Shown here one piece after another: positions 62,684-64,000 of a DNA stretch of 64,000 bases. The stretch is from assembly GCA_036583965.1 (NCBI GenBank), contig JAZBQD010000014.1:52519626-52583625 (forward strand). Direction: 5' to 3'. The notes under the pieces were generated by a model that did no database searches, was not told the DNA's origin, and saw nothing but the letters and a program-made list of their open reading frames with translations. The first letter of the stretch is position 1, and each line of letters starts with the position of its first letter. A program made the position numbers and the translations under genes. This stretch comes from Prunella strophiata. Taxonomy: Eukaryota; Chordata; Aves; Passeriformes; Prunellidae.

Positions 62684-63284
62684 CCATCAGTGAGCGGGGG
62701 CCGCACTGGCCCCGCGGACGCTACCCTGGCGCAGGGTCACCGCCGCTGTCGCTGCAGCTCGAGCTGGGGAAGGGGGGAGCCTGGCGGGCCCAGACGGAAC
62801 TTCAGGTGGCCGTGGCAAAGTAAGAAAGGTGTCAGCAAGGCTTTAGAAAGCCTGAGAGACACCAGGCGAAGGGCGGGATGGCCGGGTCCGCCCGTCCCCG
62901 CGGGGAGCAGAGGCGGCGGCGCGGGCCCTTCCCGCACATTCGGGCAGGGGCGGCCGATGCGGTGCGGCCGCCGCTCCGGTCCGTCACCGCCCCGGCTGCG
63001 ATGCTCCGGGGCGGGATCGGCGCTTCGCCACTCCCCGCAAGCCCCCGGGCGGCCCCGCGGAAAGACACCGGGTGCCGCCCCGGGGATCCTGGGCCCCTTC
63101 GTCAAGCCCCCTCTCGTCCCCTCCCGGGCTCCCCCGGCCCCGGCCGCTGCCCCCACCCCTTCGGCCTCCGCCTTCTCCTCCCCTTCCCCTCCCGGTCCCT
63201 CCTCCCCGCCGGCGCCGGCCGTGCAGCCTCGGCTGAGGGGCGGCTGCCGCTGCTGCTGCCGCTGCTGCCGGCGGCTCCGGGAAA

Positions 63285-63397
63285 ATGTCCGAGCGCGGCG
63301 GCTTCTACCGGCAGGAGCTGAACAAGACGGTGTGGGAGGTGCCCCAGCGCTACCAGAACCTCACCCCCGTCGGCTCCGGCGCCTACGGTTCCGTCTG
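63285..63397 (+). CDS. MAPK11: p38-beta MAP kinase, first coding exon (partial gene)
   Basis: ATG at 63285 in good context (A at -3, GGGAAAATG). It encodes 37 codons plus two bases: a short N-terminus MSERGG, then [19 protein letters not shown] and [12 protein letters not shown], followed by donor GTAGGT at 63398. The next exon should complete a TG-initial cysteine codon. FYRQELNKT is the p38 signature and GSGAYGSV is the glycine-rich ATP loop. p38 kinases phosphorylate stress and cytokine targets downstream of MKK3/6. TVWEVPQR matches human p38-beta (MAPK11), while p38-alpha (MAPK14) has TIWEVPER; YQNL is p38-alpha-like, so the protein alone is not decisive. Lying downstream of PLXNB2 in the same orientation supports MAPK11. 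The remaining exons are beyond the window. Confidence 0.9.
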
Positions 63398-64000
63398 GTA
63401 GGTGCGGGGCGGCGGCAGCGGGGCCGGGAGCCGGCAGGTGCAGCCGGCGGGCGGCGAGCACGGACAATGCGGGGCAGGCGGGAGCCGCCGCGCCGCGCCG
63501 GGGGCCGTGTGCGGGCAGCGGAGGGGCCGGCGGCGGCGGCGGGGCGGGGGCGTGCCGGCCGGGCAGCGGCGTGAGCAGCGCCGGAGCTCCCGCCCCGCTG
63601 CCCCGGCCGGCGGCCCCGCGGGGCCGGGCATGCCGCGCCGTCACCCGGGCAACCGGCCCGCCGCCGCCCGGGGCTGCTCCTGCCCGGGGCTGCTCCTGCC
63701 CGGGGCTGCTCCTGCCCCTGCCCGCCCTCCGGCTCCGGGCTGCCGCCGGGCCGCTCCCCAGGGCCGCCCCCAGGCCGGCGGCACCGAGTGATCGCCCGCC
63801 GCGGGGCCGCTGGCGGCCGGCGCTGCTCCCGCCGGAGGGAGAATTGCCCCGAGCCGGGAATCCTGCACAGTCATGGCGGTTCCGAGCGGCGAGGACGGGC
63901 AGGCGAAGGGCTGGGGAAGGGCTGTCCGAGCGGGGTCCGCCGCTGGCCGGGAGGGCTCCCCGGCGGCCGCGGCCCTTCCAGCCGGGGCTGTAGCGGGACA
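63398..64000 (+). other. MAPK11: MAPK11 intron 1, 5' part
   Basis: GC-rich intron start with donor GTAGGT. It contains the three-copy 16-bp repeat at 63670-63717 and otherwise CpG-island sequence. No second exon is seen before the window ends. Confidence 0.75.
63670..63717. repeat. Three-copy occurrence of the same 16-bp minisatellite unit
   Basis: Units begin at 63670, 63686 and 63702, each identical to GGGGCTGCTCCTGCCC. Then CTGCCC continues irregularly. It lies 273 bases after the end of exon 1, 986 bases to the right of the main array, and in the same orientation. Confidence 0.97.

Larger units (their letters stand above)
62684..64000 (+). promoter_or_regulatory. MAPK11: CpG island and TATA-less promoter region of MAPK11
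   Basis: Very GC-rich, CpG-dense sequence from the end of the minisatellite to the window end, covering the probable promoter, the 5' UTR, exon 1 and the start of intron 1. GC boxes such as GGGCGGG (about 62871) and GGGGCGGGA (about 63008) fit SP1/KLF sites. No TATA box is seen. A pyrimidine tract at about 63150-63210 and a CTG/CCG-rich stretch at 63241-63272 precede the ATG. The transcription start cannot be fixed from sequence. Confidence 0.75.

Noticed and set aside
60991..62823. Open frames of 540-570 codons on both strands over the 16-bp repeat
   Set aside because: They consist almost wholly of the periodic translation of a stop-free unit, exist in all frames alike, and have no unique domain. 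They are artefacts of the minisatellite.
63285..63397. MAPK14 (p38-alpha) as the identity of the right-hand gene
   Set aside because: TVWEVPQR and the location after PLXNB2 favour MAPK11; YQNL is shared with MAPK14, so this is not absolute.

Overview
The window looks like vertebrate nuclear DNA, most likely from a bird and probably a songbird. It has split genes with GT/AG introns, fragments of the avian retrotransposon CR1 (near 21.8, 24.2 and 58.9 kb), an LTR-like sequence near 42.2 kb of a type I associate with passerines, CpG-island promoters and long non-coding stretches. The species is an inference and was not searched.

Only two protein-coding genes are well supported, both partial and both on the + strand. 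At the left (1478-8696) are the last six coding exons of a plexin-B, best matched to PLXNB2. They encode 209 residues of the cytoplasmic RasGAP domain and end in the PDZ-binding tail VTDL. At the right edge (63285-63397) is the first coding exon of a p38 MAP kinase, best matched to MAPK11, inside a CpG island that runs to the window end. PLXNB2 followed by MAPK11 in the same orientation matches the order I know from human 22q13.33, which supports both names.

The roughly 54 kb between them contains no gene I can recognise. It holds CR1 and LTR relics, homopolymer and microsatellite tracts, G-quadruplex-type G runs, several perfect or near-perfect palindromes, and an isolated CpG island (about 37.33-37.80 kb) that could be the promoter of an undescribed transcript. 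It also holds a tandem array of about 190-bp units carrying degenerate CCCTAA (telomere-like) blocks (48.68-49.91 kb), whose last unit is inverted.

The most striking structure is a 16-bp minisatellite at 61174-62683. It has 94 full copies with no variant that I can see, ends about 600 bp upstream of the MAPK11 start codon, and recurs as exactly three copies in MAPK11 intron 1 (63670-63717). The long open frames over it are a by-product of a stop-free unit whose length is not a multiple of three; I do not call them genes. This promoter-proximal repeat, with its seed copy on the other side of exon 1, is the best candidate here for something undescribed.
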